NCBI RefSeq assembly: GCF_023264675.1
Contig: NZ_JAHFVG010000010.1
Coordinates: 103,609-167,608 of the forward strand
DNA: 64,000 nucleotides
From: Rhodococcus sp. (in: high G+C Gram-positive bacteria)
GTDB taxonomy: Bacteria; Actinomycetota; Actinomycetes; Mycobacteriales; Mycobacteriaceae
Reading direction: 5' to 3'
A model generated the notes under the pieces. It ran no database searches. It was not told where the DNA came from and saw nothing but the letters and a program-made list of their open reading frames with translations. Positions 8,308 through 17,322 of the stretch are shown here, in pieces. The translations under genes were made by a program, and so were the position numbers. Within the stretch, counting starts at the first letter, position 1; each line of letters opens with the position of its first letter.

Positions 8308-9035
8308 AGTCTGCACTCGTCACCGGCGGATCGCGGGGCATCGGCCTCGGAATCGCGACCAGGTTGGCCGAACTCGGGTACGGGCTGACCATCACCGCGC
8401 GCAGTTCCGACGCATTGAGCGCGGTCGCCGAGGACTTGACTGCCGGCGGAGCGCCGCAGGTGGAAACGGTGGCCGCGGACCTCGCCGACCGTGACGCGGC
8501 CGATCTGATCGTCGACGCCCACCGCAGCGCTTTCGGGTCGATGGACGTCCTCGTCCTCAACGCCGGTGTCGGGACCGCGGGGACGATCGCCGACTATCCG
8601 ATGAGGCGCTTCGACAAGACCCTCGACGTCAACGTCCGCGCGCCGTTCCAGATTCTGCAGAACTCGATTCCGCTGCTGCGCACGGCAGTCGAGGCCAATC
8701 CGTCCGGCGGCGCGAAAGTTCTCGCCCTCGCCTCGCTGGCCGGGGTGTACTCGGAATCGGGCCTGGCCGTGTACGGCGCGACGAAGGCGGCCATGCTCTC
8801 ACTGATCGACACTCTCAACGCCGAGGAGAGCGGGAACGGGATCACCGGTACCTCCATCGCGCCCGGCTACGTCGACACCGACATGAGCGACTGGACCAAG
8901 GACACAATTTCGTCAGAGTCGATGATCCGCGTGAACGACATCGTCGAACTCGCCACCGGCGTCCTGAGACTGTCAGCCCAGGCTGTTGTTCCTCGCATCG
9001 TCGTGACGCGGGCGGGTGCGGGTTTGGGGGCCTAG
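8304..9035 (+). CDS. Short-chain dehydrogenase/reductase
   Basis: A 243-residue classical SDR. The NAD(P) motif is TGGSRGIGLG near the N-terminus, followed by LVLNAGVG, the catalytic Ser in ALASLAG, and YGATK (Tyr/Lys). SIAPGYVDTDM follows the active site. It overlaps the kinase stop by ATGA and ends four bases from the convergent oxidoreductase gene. In the levulinate scheme an SDR could supply or oxidise the 4- or 3-hydroxyacyl group; that role is inferred from position only. Confidence 0.88.
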   Translation: MKSALVTGGSRGIGLGIATRLAELGYGLTITARSSDALSAVAEDLTAGGAPQVETVAADLADRDAADLIVDAHRSAFGSMDVLVLNAGVGTAGTIADYPMRRFDKTLDVNVRAPFQILQNSIPLLRTAVEANPSGGAKVLALASLAGVYSESGLAVYGATKAAMLSLIDTLNAEESGNGITGTSIAPGYVDTDMSDWTKDTISSESMIRVNDIVELATGVLRLSAQAVVPRIVVTRAGAGLGA

Positions 9036-9039
9036 GACT

Positions 9040-9912
9040 TCACCATTGGGCGATCGCCGGAATCACCTTCTCACCGAGGATGTCGAGCGGGGTGATCGAG
9101 GCGACGTCCGGTACCCAGCCGTGCACATGGGTGACGCCGAGCTTCGACAGGTCCTCGAGCTGACCCAGCATGGTGTCCACGTTCTTCCCGCCCGCACCGG
9201 GGTCGAGCGGGAACATGACGGTCTTCTCGATGGCGTCGTAATCGGTGCCGAGAGCGTCGCAGTGACCTTTGAGGACTTCCAGCTTGTGGGCGACCTCGGG
9301 TCCGCCGAACAGGTTGCACGCCTGAGCGTATTGCGCGACCAGTCGTAGCGTCTTCTTCTCGCCGCCCCCGCCGATGAGGATCGGGGGATGCGGCGTGCGG
9401 AGCGGTTGCGGGACGTTCATCGTCCGGCCGAGCTGGTAGTGCTTGCCGTCGAACGGTCCTTCGTTCTCGCTCCACATCTGTAGGCAGATCTGAAGCGTCT
9501 CCTCCAATCGCTCGAACCGCTCGGCGGTGGGCGGGAAATGCAAGCCCATCCCGACGCTCTCGTCCTCGTTCCACGCCGCGCCGATACCGAGGTATGCCCG
9601 ACCACCGGACAAGACGTCGAGCGTGGTGACGGCTTTCGCGAGCAAGCCAGGCGCGCGGTACACGGTGGCGGTGACCCAGGCCAGCAAGTCCACCTTCTCG
9701 GTGACGGCGGCCAGGTAGCCGAGGGTGGTGTACGCCTCGAGCATGTCGGTGTCGATGGGGCCCACCGGTTCTATCTGCCACAGGTGGTCCATGACACTGA
9801 TCTTCGCGAATCCGGCATTTTCGGCAGCGACTGCGATCTTCTTCAGGTCACCGGCAAGAGCCGTCGGGCCGCCCGGAAAAGTGAAATCGGCAATGTGCAG
9901 TCCTAGTTCCAT
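9040..9912 (-). CDS. LLM-class (luciferase-like) F420- or flavin-dependent oxidoreductase
   Basis: A 290-residue TIM-barrel protein of the bacterial luciferase-like family. Typical strands are KISVMDHLWQ, VDLLAWVTATVYRAPGLLAKAVTTLDVLSGGR and GIGAAWNEDE, plus PPILIGGGGEKKTLRLVAQYA near the cofactor pocket. Mycobacteriales carry many of these, most using F420. The substrate is unknown. The ATG at 9912 has GAGG almost touching it, so initiation may be weak. It is convergent with the SDR and has no operon partner. Confidence 0.85.
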   Translation of the reverse strand: MELGLHIADFTFPGGPTALAGDLKKIAVAAENAGFAKISVMDHLWQIEPVGPIDTDMLEAYTTLGYLAAVTEKVDLLAWVTATVYRAPGLLAKAVTTLDVLSGGRAYLGIGAAWNEDESVGMGLHFPPTAERFERLEETLQICLQMWSENEGPFDGKHYQLGRTMNVPQPLRTPHPPILIGGGGEKKTLRLVAQYAQACNLFGGPEVAHKLEVLKGHCDALGTDYDAIEKTVMFPLDPGAGGKNVDTMLGQLEDLSKLGVTHVHGWVPDVASITPLDILGEKVIPAIAQW

Positions 9913-10191
9913 ACCTCGACGGTAGGCGCGTCGGGCCGAGTTACCCAGGGATCGGCGGTACTACCTTGGGTTCCGAAATGTGTGCCGAGGTCTCGATCCG
10001 ATGGCCGATTCGAGCAGTCCAACGGTATGGAATTACCCCGCTGACGGGTGATCGGATTGGTTCTTCGCAGTGGGCAAGAGACAGGTCGGTATTGTTTGCA
10101 AAAGTTTGTAGGATCCTGCGTAACAGGAACTTTCGTATGCTTTACTGCCCGTAAGCGCGGTCGTCGGTGCCGCATGTCGGTCGGGGGTTCC

Positions 10192-11166
10192 ATGGTTTCC
10201 ATGCGGCGTTTCGCGGTGTTCAGCACAGTGCTTCTGTTCGGTCTGGTCGGGGTACCAGCGTTGAGTTCCGCGCAGTCCACGGCAGCCACGATCGACCACA
10301 TCGAAGCCACGAGCGAGACGCTGACCACGCTGGCGGTCTACTCACCGAGCATGGATCGCACCATCGACGTTCAGGTGCTCACTCCGGCTGTGAAGAACGG
10401 GCCGAGACCCTCGCTGTACATGCTCAGCGGAATCGGCGAGGAAGATCCGGCCAACAGTATGTGGCTCCGCAAAGGCGGCGCGGCGGAGTTCTTCGAGGAC
10501 AAGAACGTCAACGTCGTCCTTCCGCTCGCCGGTCCGGGAAGTTTCTACGCAGACTGGCAGCAGGACGACCCGAAGCTCGGACGCTACAAGTGGGAAACCT
10601 TTCTGACGAAAGAACTTCCGCCGCTGATCGACGCCGAGTTCGACGGCAACGGGCGCGACGGAGTTGCGGGCCTGTCGATGGGCGCGCAGTCGGCGATGAT
10701 GTTGGCGTCGCGGAACCCGTCGCTGTACTCGGCGGTCGCCGCGTACAGCGGATGCTTCACCTCCGCGGAAGTTCTCGGTCAAGGAAGCATGCGCGGAATC
10801 GTCTCGGCATTCGGCGGCGATGCCAACAACATGTTCGGCGGTCCGCTCGATCCGGATTGGGCAGCCCACGACGTATTGGCGCAGGCAGAAAACCTGCGCG
10901 GCAAAGCAATCTACGTATCGGTCGGGACCGGGCTCCCCGGCCCGTACGAGCGATTCGAGACCGCGAAGGACTGGGACATCGTGCTGGTGGGCGGTGCCAT
11001 CGAGACGGGGGCGAATTACTGCACCCACAAGCTCGACGACAAGCTCCGCCAGATCGGAGTGCCGGCGACCTTCGACTTCGAGCAAGTGGGGACGCACTCG
11101 TGGGCGTACTGGGTGGACCAGTTGCCCAAGAGCTGGCCTACGCTGGCCGCCGGTTTGGGGCTGTGA
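10192..11166 (+). CDS. Secreted esterase, mycolyltransferase (antigen 85)-like
   Basis: The protein of about 324 residues starts with a Sec signal peptide (MRRFAVFSTVLLFGLVG, cleavage probably after ALSSA). The mature part is an alpha/beta hydrolase of the esterase-D/antigen-85 type: the nucleophile elbow is GLSMGAQS (Ser about 162), an early segment reads WQQDDPKLGRYKWETFLTKE, and the late His is in QVGTHSWAYW. Such enzymes transfer mycolic acids between trehalose and arabinogalactan outside the membrane, which fits a mycolic-acid bacterium. ATGs at 10174, 10192 and 10201 are all possible; GGGGG before 10192 decides weakly. The 3' end overlaps the convergent MocR gene by 29 bases. Confidence 0.82.
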   Translation: MVSMRRFAVFSTVLLFGLVGVPALSSAQSTAATIDHIEATSETLTTLAVYSPSMDRTIDVQVLTPAVKNGPRPSLYMLSGIGEEDPANSMWLRKGGAAEFFEDKNVNVVLPLAGPGSFYADWQQDDPKLGRYKWETFLTKELPPLIDAEFDGNGRDGVAGLSMGAQSAMMLASRNPSLYSAVAAYSGCFTSAEVLGQGSMRGIVSAFGGDANNMFGGPLDPDWAAHDVLAQAENLRGKAIYVSVGTGLPGPYERFETAKDWDIVLVGGAIETGANYCTHKLDDKLRQIGVPATFDFEQVGTHSWAYWVDQLPKSWPTLAAGLGL

Positions 11167-12553
11167 GTTCCAGAATCGAGACGAGCGCATCGACCGCGTA
11201 CGGGTAGGACCGCTCGCTCGGGGCTGAAAACCCCACCAGCACAGCGTCGGGAGACACGTCTTCGGTGCTCGGATGCCGAAACATCTCCAGGCTCTCCAGT
11301 GCGAGGCCGACGTCGCTCGACGCACGAAGAACGGTGTTCACGGTGCCCGGAGGAAGCGTCAGGACCGCCTGCAGGCCAGCCGAGATCCCCATCGCACCAA
11401 CGTGTGGAGCGCGTAGCTCGACGGCACGGACCAGCTCGTCGCGACGCCTTCGGTACTTGGTTCGCATTGCGCGAACGTGGCGATCGTAGGCACCGGAGAC
11501 GATCAGTTCGGCCAGAGACAGCTGATCCACGACGCCGACGGTGGCTTCTCGCTCGCCTTTGGCCGCGAGGATCGTATCGAGTAAGAACTCGGGCACGGCC
11601 ATCCAGCCGACTCTGATACCGGGGGAGAGGCTCTTCGACACCGACCCGACATAGAGCACCCGATCCGGATCGAGGCTCTGCAGTGCACCGACCGGCGTTC
11701 GGTCGTAACGGAACTCGCCGTCGTAGTCGTCCTCGACGATGAGGCCGTCGCGACGCCGCGCCCACTCGATCGCGGCCGTGCGGCGCTGCGGATGTAGCGA
11801 AGCGCCGGTCGGAAACTGATGGCTCGGTGTCAGAACGAGCGTTCGGGCATCGATGGTGTCGAGGGTGTCCGTCGTGCATCCCCGGTGATCGACCGACACC
11901 GCTGCCGTGGGTCCGGCTTCGCCGAAGATCGCGCGATGGAACGGCAAGCCGTAGGACTCCAGCGCGAACGGCGCCGCCACAGCGCACTCGGTCAGTATCT
12001 GCGCGGCCTGTGAAAAGCCGGAGCAGATGATGATGTGTCGAGCATCGGTCATGACTCCGCGAGTCCGAGCGAGGTAGTCGGCCAGCGCCCGTCGTAATTC
12101 GATGCGCCCATGTGGATCTCCCGGACCGAACGCATCGAGCGGGGCTCGGTCGACGGCACGCCGAGCAGCGGTGAGCCAGGCGGTCCGAGGGAACGACCCC
12201 GGGTCGGGTCGGCCCGGTCGGAAGTCGAACTTCGGGCGGGTAGCGGCGGGAACCACCGATGTGCTGGGACGCGATACCGCGCCTGCACGATGAGCGACGC
12301 GGGTGCCCGAACCCTGACGAGCCTCCAGCCAGCCTTCGGAGACCAGTTCGCCGTAGATGTCGGCGACGGTGTTCCGTGCAATACCGAGGTCCTGGGCGAG
12401 CGCGCGATAGGACGGCAGCGTCGTGCCTGGTTCGAGTCGCCCGGAGCGAACGGCGTCGCGGAGTGCGTCACCGAGCGCTGCTCGACGTGAGCCGCCCGCG
12501 GAGAGGTTCAGATGAAGATCGACGCCACCCGAATTGACCTCGTTTGTGACCAC
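11138..12553 (-). CDS. MocR/PdxR-type regulator (GntR HTH fused to aminotransferase fold)
   Basis: A 471-residue fusion. Residues 20-85 form a GntR winged helix (LAQDLGIARNTVADIYGELVSEGWLEARQGSGT). Residues about 110-460 are a fold-type I aminotransferase, with VEDDYDGEFRYD and the PLP lysine in YVGSVSKSLSPGIRVGW (K307). MocR proteins bind PLP or an aminated ligand to control vitamin B6, GABA or amino-acid genes. The GTG start at 12553 is 47 bases from the divergent AhpD-like gene, its most likely target. Confidence 0.9.
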   Translation of the reverse strand: MVTNEVNSGGVDLHLNLSAGGSRRAALGDALRDAVRSGRLEPGTTLPSYRALAQDLGIARNTVADIYGELVSEGWLEARQGSGTRVAHRAGAVSRPSTSVVPAATRPKFDFRPGRPDPGSFPRTAWLTAARRAVDRAPLDAFGPGDPHGRIELRRALADYLARTRGVMTDARHIIICSGFSQAAQILTECAVAAPFALESYGLPFHRAIFGEAGPTAAVSVDHRGCTTDTLDTIDARTLVLTPSHQFPTGASLHPQRRTAAIEWARRRDGLIVEDDYDGEFRYDRTPVGALQSLDPDRVLYVGSVSKSLSPGIRVGWMAVPEFLLDTILAAKGEREATVGVVDQLSLAELIVSGAYDRHVRAMRTKYRRRRDELVRAVELRAPHVGAMGISAGLQAVLTLPPGTVNTVLRASSDVGLALESLEMFRHPSTEDVSPDAVLVGFSAPSERSYPYAVDALVSILELTAPNRRPA

Positions 12554-12600
12554 AGAATTGAACCTTACCGGTGGTCACCTGCGGTCGTAACGTTCTCCTC

Positions 12601-13047
12601 ATGACAACACGAATCAACTTCGCATCGGCCGCTCCCGCGGCTCGGAAAGCACTCGTCGCCCTCGACATCGCAGCTCGGGAGGGTATCGATCCCGGCTTGG
12701 CAGAGCTGATCAAAATCCGAGCTTCCCAGATCAACGGCTGCGCGTTCTGCCTTCACATGCACACCACCGATGCCCGCAAGGCCGGCGAGAGCGAAGAGCG
12801 GCTCGCACTCGTCGCAGTCTGGCACGACGCCGCGAACTTCTTCACCGAGCAGGAACAGGCTGTTCTCGCGCTGACCGAGGAGGTCACCAGGATCTCCGAC
12901 GGTGGAGTGTCGGACGAGGTGTACGACCGGGTCGCCCAGCACTTCGACGAGCACGAGATCGGCCAGCTGCTGGCGCAGATCTTCACCATCAATGCCTGGA
13001 ATCGCATCGGCGTCGGTACGCATCTGGTGCCGGGGGTGACGAACTGA
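12601..13047 (+). CDS. AhpD-like carboxymuconolactone decarboxylase family protein
   Basis: A 148-residue all-helical CMD/AhpD-like protein. The AhpD core motif is present: ASQINGCAFCLHMHT, a CxxCxxxH redox site at about residues 44-51. These proteins act as peroxidase or alkylhydroperoxidase partners; the physiological donor is unknown. The ATG at 12601 has a short CTCCTC-rich leader, and an upstream GTG-type start at 12571 lacks support. The divergent MocR regulator is 47 bases away. The stop is two bases before a palindromic terminator-like repeat. Confidence 0.88.
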   Translation: MTTRINFASAAPAARKALVALDIAAREGIDPGLAELIKIRASQINGCAFCLHMHTTDARKAGESEERLALVAVWHDAANFFTEQEQAVLALTEEVTRISDGGVSDEVYDRVAQHFDEHEIGQLLAQIFTINAWNRIGVGTHLVPGVTN

Positions 13048-13048
13048 C

Positions 13049-13096
13049 CCATGTGCGTGCGAATACATAGAGGGTTATGTATTCGCATGCACATGG
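13049..13096. terminator. Dispersed palindrome copy 1 (terminator position)
   Basis: Arms 13051-13069 and 13076-13094 (ATGTGCGTGCGAATACATA and its complement with one G-T pair) flank the loop GAGGGT, and a CC/GG pair extends the stem to 21 bp. It begins two bases after the AhpD-like stop and 25 bases beyond the prpD stop, so it can end both convergent transcripts. There is no U tract, as often in actinobacteria. Confidence 0.75.
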
Positions 13097-13120
13097 TGCG
13101 GAGCGCCTACGCGGCCGACG

Positions 13121-14623
13121 TCAGAAGATGCCCTTCGGGGTCTTCGGTGCGCGCGCCAGGACGTCGTCGTCGACGGTGAAGGTGAGCTGATCGAGCTCAC
13201 CTTCCGCCAATGTCGGTGCGTGCTGGGCCGCGGCGAGGAACCGGTCCTGCTCGGCGGGGTCGATGACACCGTCGGCGAGGGTGCGGAACTTAGCGATGTA
13301 CTGCTCCCGCGCGAACGGCCTGGCGCCCAACGGATGTGCGTCGGCGACAGCGAGTTCGTCGACGATCACTGTCCCGTCTTTCAACGTGATCTCGGCTCGT
13401 GCGCCGAATGCCTTGTCATCGGGATCGATCGAGTGGTACCGACGAGTCCACTCGGGGTCTTCGGCGGTGGAGATCTTCTGCCAGAGTTCGACGGTTGCCG
13501 GACGCTGTGCCCTCTCCGGAGCATAGGAGCGCTCGTGATGCCATTCCCCGTCCTCCAGCGCGACGGCGAAGATGTACATGACCGAGTGATCGAGAGTTTC
13601 CCGTGACGCGGCCGGGTCGAATTTCTGCGGATCTTTCGAGCCGGTGCCGATGACGTAATGGGTGTGATGGCTGGTGTGCAGCACGATCTTCTCGATCTGC
13701 GTCAGGTCACCCACGCGGTCTCGCATCCGTCGCGCAAGATCGATGGGTGCCTGACTCTGGTACTCGGCCGAGTGTTCCTTGGTGTAACTGTCCAGGATGG
13801 CACGCTTGGATTCGCCTGGGACAGGCAGTGGCACATGGTATTCCGCGTCGGGTCCGCCGAGGAGCCAGGCGATCACGCCGTCCTCACCTTCCCAGATGGG
13901 CGACGGCGCACCCTCACCGCGTAGCGCCCGATCCACTGCTTCGACGGCAACCTTGCCTGCGAGTGCGGGCGCGTACGCTTTCCAGCTCGAGATAAGACCC
14001 TTGCGGGATTGGCGGGTAGCCGTCGTCGTATGAAGGGCCTGCCCGACGGCTTGGTAGATGGTCTCGGTATCGAGGCCGAGGAGCGTTCCGATGCCCGCTG
14101 CCGCCGAGGGTCCGAGGTGGGCCACATGGTCGATCTTGTGCTCGTGCAACGATATTGCACGCACCAGGTCGATCTGGATCTCGTAGCCGGTGGCGAGTCC
14201 GCGTATCAGGTCGCGCCCGCTCCGGCCCGTATGTTGGGCGACGGCGAGGATCGGCGGAATGTTGTCGCCGGGATGTGAGTACTCGGCGGCGAGGAAAGTG
14301 TCGTGGAAGTCGAGTTCGCGCACCGCGACACCGTTTGCCCAGGCCGCCCACTCAGGGGAGTAGGTGCCGCCGATCCCGAAGACGGTGGAACCAGGACGGT
14401 ACGGATGCGCCTGAGCTTGGGCACGCGCGCTCGTCACCGGCCGACGTACCAGTGACGCTGCGGCAACGGCGGCGTTGTCGATGATCCGGTTGACGATCAT
14501 CTCTTCGGTTGCTTCGGGAACGTCGACGCCGTCGGCAGCAACCTCGGCGATCTTCCAGGCCAGATGTTCCTGTCGAGGAAAGTCTTCGGCGGATGCACGG
14601 GTGCGAACGAGATGGGTCTTCAC
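13121..14623 (-). CDS. prpD: 2-methylcitrate dehydratase PrpD (MmgE/PrpD family)
   Basis: A 500-residue MmgE/PrpD protein of the usual length for the actinobacterial 2-methylcitrate dehydratase. Landmarks are [20 protein letters not shown], the [28 protein letters not shown] helix region, and [16 protein letters not shown]. It dehydrates 2-methylcitrate to 2-methyl-cis-aconitate in propionyl-CoA disposal. The GTG at 14623 is chosen because GAAGGA precedes it; the longer frame would translate a palindromic repeat. The usual partners prpB and prpC are not in the window, so this copy stands alone between two palindromes. The BkdABC operon nearby would yield propionyl-CoA from valine and isoleucine. 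Confidence 0.87.
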   Translation of the reverse strand: MKTHLVRTRASAEDFPRQEHLAWKIAEVAADGVDVPEATEEMIVNRIIDNAAVAAASLVRRPVTSARAQAQAHPYRPGSTVFGIGGTYSPEWAAWANGVAVRELDFHDTFLAAEYSHPGDNIPPILAVAQHTGRSGRDLIRGLATGYEIQIDLVRAISLHEHKIDHVAHLGPSAAAGIGTLLGLDTETIYQAVGQALHTTTATRQSRKGLISSWKAYAPALAGKVAVEAVDRALRGEGAPSPIWEGEDGVIAWLLGGPDAEYHVPLPVPGESKRAILDSYTKEHSAEYQSQAPIDLARRMRDRVGDLTQIEKIVLHTSHHTHYVIGTGSKDPQKFDPAASRETLDHSVMYIFAVALEDGEWHHERSYAPERAQRPATVELWQKISTAEDPEWTRRYHSIDPDDKAFGARAEITLKDGTVIVDELAVADAHPLGARPFAREQYIAKFRTLADGVIDPAEQDRFLAAAQHAPTLAEGELDQLTFTVDDDVLARAPKTPKGIF

Positions 14624-14718
14624 GGTGAATCCTTCGTCGGTGTGTGGCTGCTTTCGCAACGCTACGTTTCGCGACGGAGCGGGGAAAGGTGTCGGCACAT
14701 CCCGGGAGCTGCGGTACT

Positions 14719-14770
14719 CCCTATGTGCGTGCGAATACATAACCCTGTATGTATTCGCACGCACATAGGG
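14719..14770. terminator. Dispersed palindrome copy 2 (terminator position)
   Basis: Perfect 19-base arms (14723-14741 and 14748-14766) around the loop ACCCTG, with CCCT/AGGG extending the stem to 23 bp. It lies downstream of the minus-strand lipoprotein gene and upstream of prpD. The loop is the exact reverse complement of the loop of copy 3. Confidence 0.75.
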
Positions 14771-14885
14771 GAGCTACGGCTGAAGTCTGGCCAGCGGAGT
14801 TGTCGACTCGCCTGCTGTTCGGTGCGGGGTGTGCCGGACGCGGATCAGCATCGAGGACTACCTCGCCGTCGACGCATGCCGATGC

Positions 14886-15446
14886 TTACTTCTCGCGAAG
14901 GTCGACCACGTCGAGTTCGGTCAGATCGCTGACGTATCGGCCGCCCTTGATGTCGCCCGGGACGACCAGACGAGGGGCATCGAGACGTTGCCCGTCCTCG
15001 GTGTACGCCACCAGCGCCTGCGTCGCCCCGAAGTCGGTAGCTACTTCACCCCAGGACACGGTTGCCTGATAGTCGTCCGAACCGGTCGCGAGGATCGCAA
15101 AGGTCAAGTCGGGGTTCTTTGCGTCGGGGTCGCCATCGAGCACCGCAGCGGCGAGCAGATCGGTAAGCGCTGCCCCCTCGTAGGTATGGGTCTGGCTGCC
15201 TTTGCTGCTGTCGAAGGTCACAGCCTGCGTGAGCCGGGGATATCCGAGCAGATCGTCCGCAGCGAGGGTGATGGGGTTCTCGACTGCGCCGCCGAGCCGC
15301 ACCGATCCGGCGGGGACGTCCGCCGCTGCTGTGGTCGTCGAAGTAGCGGCCACCGGCTCGGTGTCGGTGCTCGTCGAGCATCCGGCCGTCAGAATCACCG
15401 AGGCTGAAATCAGAGCGGTACTAAAATTTCTTCGCAAGTGCGGCAT
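14886..15446 (-). CDS. Lipoprotein with molybdopterin-binding (SUOX-like) domain
   Basis: A 186-residue predicted lipoprotein. The signal MPHLRRNFSTALISASVI is followed by the lipobox LTAGC, so the mature Cys would be lipid-anchored outside the membrane. The rest resembles the oxidoreductase molybdopterin-binding domain: VRLGGAVENPITLAADDLLG, then THTYEGAALTDLL, YQATVSWGEVATDFG, and RLVVPGDIKGGRYVSDLTEL. The conserved cofactor Cys of sulfite-oxidase enzymes is not visible, so it may be a binding protein rather than an oxidase. Three starts (15446, 15458, 15488) are possible; 15446 gives a normal signal length. Confidence 0.78.
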   Translation of the reverse strand: MPHLRRNFSTALISASVILTAGCSTSTDTEPVAATSTTTAAADVPAGSVRLGGAVENPITLAADDLLGYPRLTQAVTFDSSKGSQTHTYEGAALTDLLAAAVLDGDPDAKNPDLTFAILATGSDDYQATVSWGEVATDFGATQALVAYTEDGQRLDAPRLVVPGDIKGGRYVSDLTELDVVDLREK

Positions 15447-15528
15447 ATAGAGAACCATAGAGCAGTATTCACGGACATCAAGCGCCACAGCACCCGCATG
15501 TGCGGAACAACGTTGGTAGGTTCTGTTT

Positions 15529-15663
15529 ATGGCTGTAGCGGGTAGCGATCAGCCGATGCATCGACTCGATCGATCCGGCCGAGAGTGCCACTGGATTCTC
15601 CTCATAGATCGACAACGACGCATCGGTGGCTTCTACGAGGAGCTGCTGGATATCGGTCGCTGA
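15529..15663 (+). CDS. Candidate small protein, 44 residues, unknown
   Basis: ATG at 15529 to TGA at 15661-15663 encodes a charged peptide that starts MAVAGSDQPMHRLDRSGR and ends RIGGFYEELLDIGR. The frame is short, but a palindromic terminator-like repeat begins eight bases after its stop, the same arrangement as for the AhpD-like gene. It would also explain why a terminator stands between two divergent genes. A TAGG is about eight bases before the ATG. I recognise no family. It may also be the tail of a decayed gene. Confidence 0.4.
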   Translation: MAVAGSDQPMHRLDRSGRECHWILLIDRQRRIGGFYEELLDIGR

Positions 15664-15670
15664 ACGCTGC

Positions 15671-15720
15671 CCCATGTGCGTGCGAATACATACAGGGTCA
15701 TGTATTCGCACGCACATGGG
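15671..15720. terminator. Dispersed palindrome copy 3 (terminator position)
   Basis: Arms 15674-15692 and 15699-15717 around the loop CAGGGT, flanked by CCC/GGG; one mismatch lies at the apex. It separates the candidate 44-codon gene from the MFS gene. The rest of 15447-15837 (391 bases) holds this repeat, the small frame and presumably two promoters; nothing else was recognised. Confidence 0.7.
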
Positions 15721-15837
15721 CGAAGCCCATGACCACACTGCTGGGGGAACTGTCCGTGCAGAGCTGTTCCGGGTGGGCGGTATCTCCATAGCAATGGACC
15801 GACCGGGCCAATAACGTGGTCCACGTCACTTTCGCCT

Positions 15838-17196
15838 ATGGAAGCCGAGCCGCGCATGCCCGCAGAAACGCTGAAGCCCGAGATCGAATCACGGGTGGTC
15901 AAGAAGGTCGCCCGACGCATCATCCCGTTCCTCGGGCTGGCGTATTTCGTCAACTATCTGGACCGCACCAATATCGGGCTCGCCAAGCTCACGATGAGTA
16001 CTGAGCTGGGGCTGACCGAGACGATGTTCGGCCTGGCGTCGGGCCTGTTCTTCATCGGTTATCTGTTGTTCGAGGTTCCCAGCAATCTTGCACTGCACAA
16101 GTTCGGCGCACGGCGCTGGATAGCCCGGATAATGCTGACGTGGGGAATCATCGCTGCAGCAATGGCTTTCGTGCCCAACGCCGAGTGGCTCTACGGCATG
16201 AGGATCCTTCTCGGCATCGCCGAGGCCGGCTTCTTTCCCGGCGTGCTGCTCTACATGACCATGTGGTTCCCGCGGGCCTACCGCGTGCGGCTCATGGGAC
16301 TGTTCCTGCTGGCGCTTCCGGTCTCTTCCGCCTTGGGGGCGCCGTTGTCGAGTGCGATCATCCAGTACTGGGACGGACTCTTCGGCCTCTCCGGTTGGCG
16401 CGTCATGTTCCTGGTGGAGGGAATCCCTGCCGTTCTGCTTGCCGTCGTGACCTGGTTCTATCTCACCGACCGGCCGTCGCAGGCGAAATGGCTCGCCGAC
16501 GACGAAAAGGCGTGGCTCACGCATGAGCTCGAGTCCGAGGACTCCGCGAAGGGCGCCCACATCTCGGGTTCGGCACGGCGCGCACTGACCGATGTGCGGG
16601 TCTGGATGCTCGGCCTCGTCTACTTCGGCATCACCTATGGTCTGTACTCCCTCAGCTTCTTCCTGCCAACCATCGTGGCGGGTTTCAAGCAGACGTTCGA
16701 TACCGATTTCTCGCTCGTGACAACCGGGCTCATCGTTGCAATTCCGTTCGCTGTCGGCGCGGTGGCGATGGTGCTGTGGAGTCGCCACTCGGATCGGACC
16801 GGCGAACGTACCTGGCACGTCGCTGTTCCGACGCTCATCGGCGCCGTGTCCATTCCCTTTGCGCTTTATATGGATTCACCGTTCACCACGATGCTGGCGG
16901 TCACCGTCAACGCGGTGGGAGTCTTCTGTGCTCTTCCCGTCTTCTGGTACCTCCCGAGCACGTTCCTGACAGGCGCCGGAGCAGCGGCGGGTATCGCGAT
17001 CGTCAACTCGGTGGGCAACATGTCGGGCTTCGGGGCGCCCTATGTGACGGGGTGGCTGTTCGACGCCACCGGCAATGCCAGGGCCGGTCTGTGGGTCGTC
17101 GGCGGAGTGATGCTGATGGCCGTCGTGCTGGTTGTCGTGCTGCGCAGTCGGGTCGGAGTGAAGGACGCCGAGGCCAGCTCGGTACTTAGTCATTGA
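15838..17196 (+). CDS. MFS transporter, anion:cation symporter (ACS) family
   Basis: A 452-residue, 12-helix major facilitator of the ACS type. The first helix region reads IPFLGLAYFVNYLDRTNIGLAKL, a family hallmark (NxxDRxN), and helix 4-5 has RILLGIAEAGFFPGVLLYMTMWFP. ACS members import organic anions such as hydroxyphenylacetate, phthalate, tartrate or pantothenate with protons. No catabolic partner is adjacent (bkd follows 126 bases later with its own leader), so the substrate is open. An ATG at 15856 is an alternative start. Confidence 0.88.
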   Translation: MEAEPRMPAETLKPEIESRVVKKVARRIIPFLGLAYFVNYLDRTNIGLAKLTMSTELGLTETMFGLASGLFFIGYLLFEVPSNLALHKFGARRWIARIMLTWGIIAAAMAFVPNAEWLYGMRILLGIAEAGFFPGVLLYMTMWFPRAYRVRLMGLFLLALPVSSALGAPLSSAIIQYWDGLFGLSGWRVMFLVEGIPAVLLAVVTWFYLTDRPSQAKWLADDEKAWLTHELESEDSAKGAHISGSARRALTDVRVWMLGLVYFGITYGLYSLSFFLPTIVAGFKQTFDTDFSLVTTGLIVAIPFAVGAVAMVLWSRHSDRTGERTWHVAVPTLIGAVSIPFALYMDSPFTTMLAVTVNAVGVFCALPVFWYLPSTFLTGAGAAAGIAIVNSVGNMSGFGAPYVTGWLFDATGNARAGLWVVGGVMLMAVVLVVVLRSRVGVKDAEASSVLSH

Positions 17197-17322
17197 GCGC
17201 AGTGAAGCACGCCGAGGGGTCACAGATTTGTGCATCGTGCTCAATTTCAAACACAACTATTGCGCGAACTGATGATTCTTGGTTGTGTTCCAGGTAACAG
17301 TGCACTTGGTATGGAGGTCGAC

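Noticed and set aside
9913..10191. Coding region or RNA gene in the 279-base gap before the esterase
   Set aside because: No convincing frame, tRNA-like fold or repeat was seen; AAAGTT/AACTTT segments around 10100-10135 are too weak to call an operator.
14723..14766. Peptides such as [16 protein letters not shown] encoded across the palindromes
   Set aside because: They recur because the repeat is open in several frames; they have no independent ribosome site and differ with each insertion.
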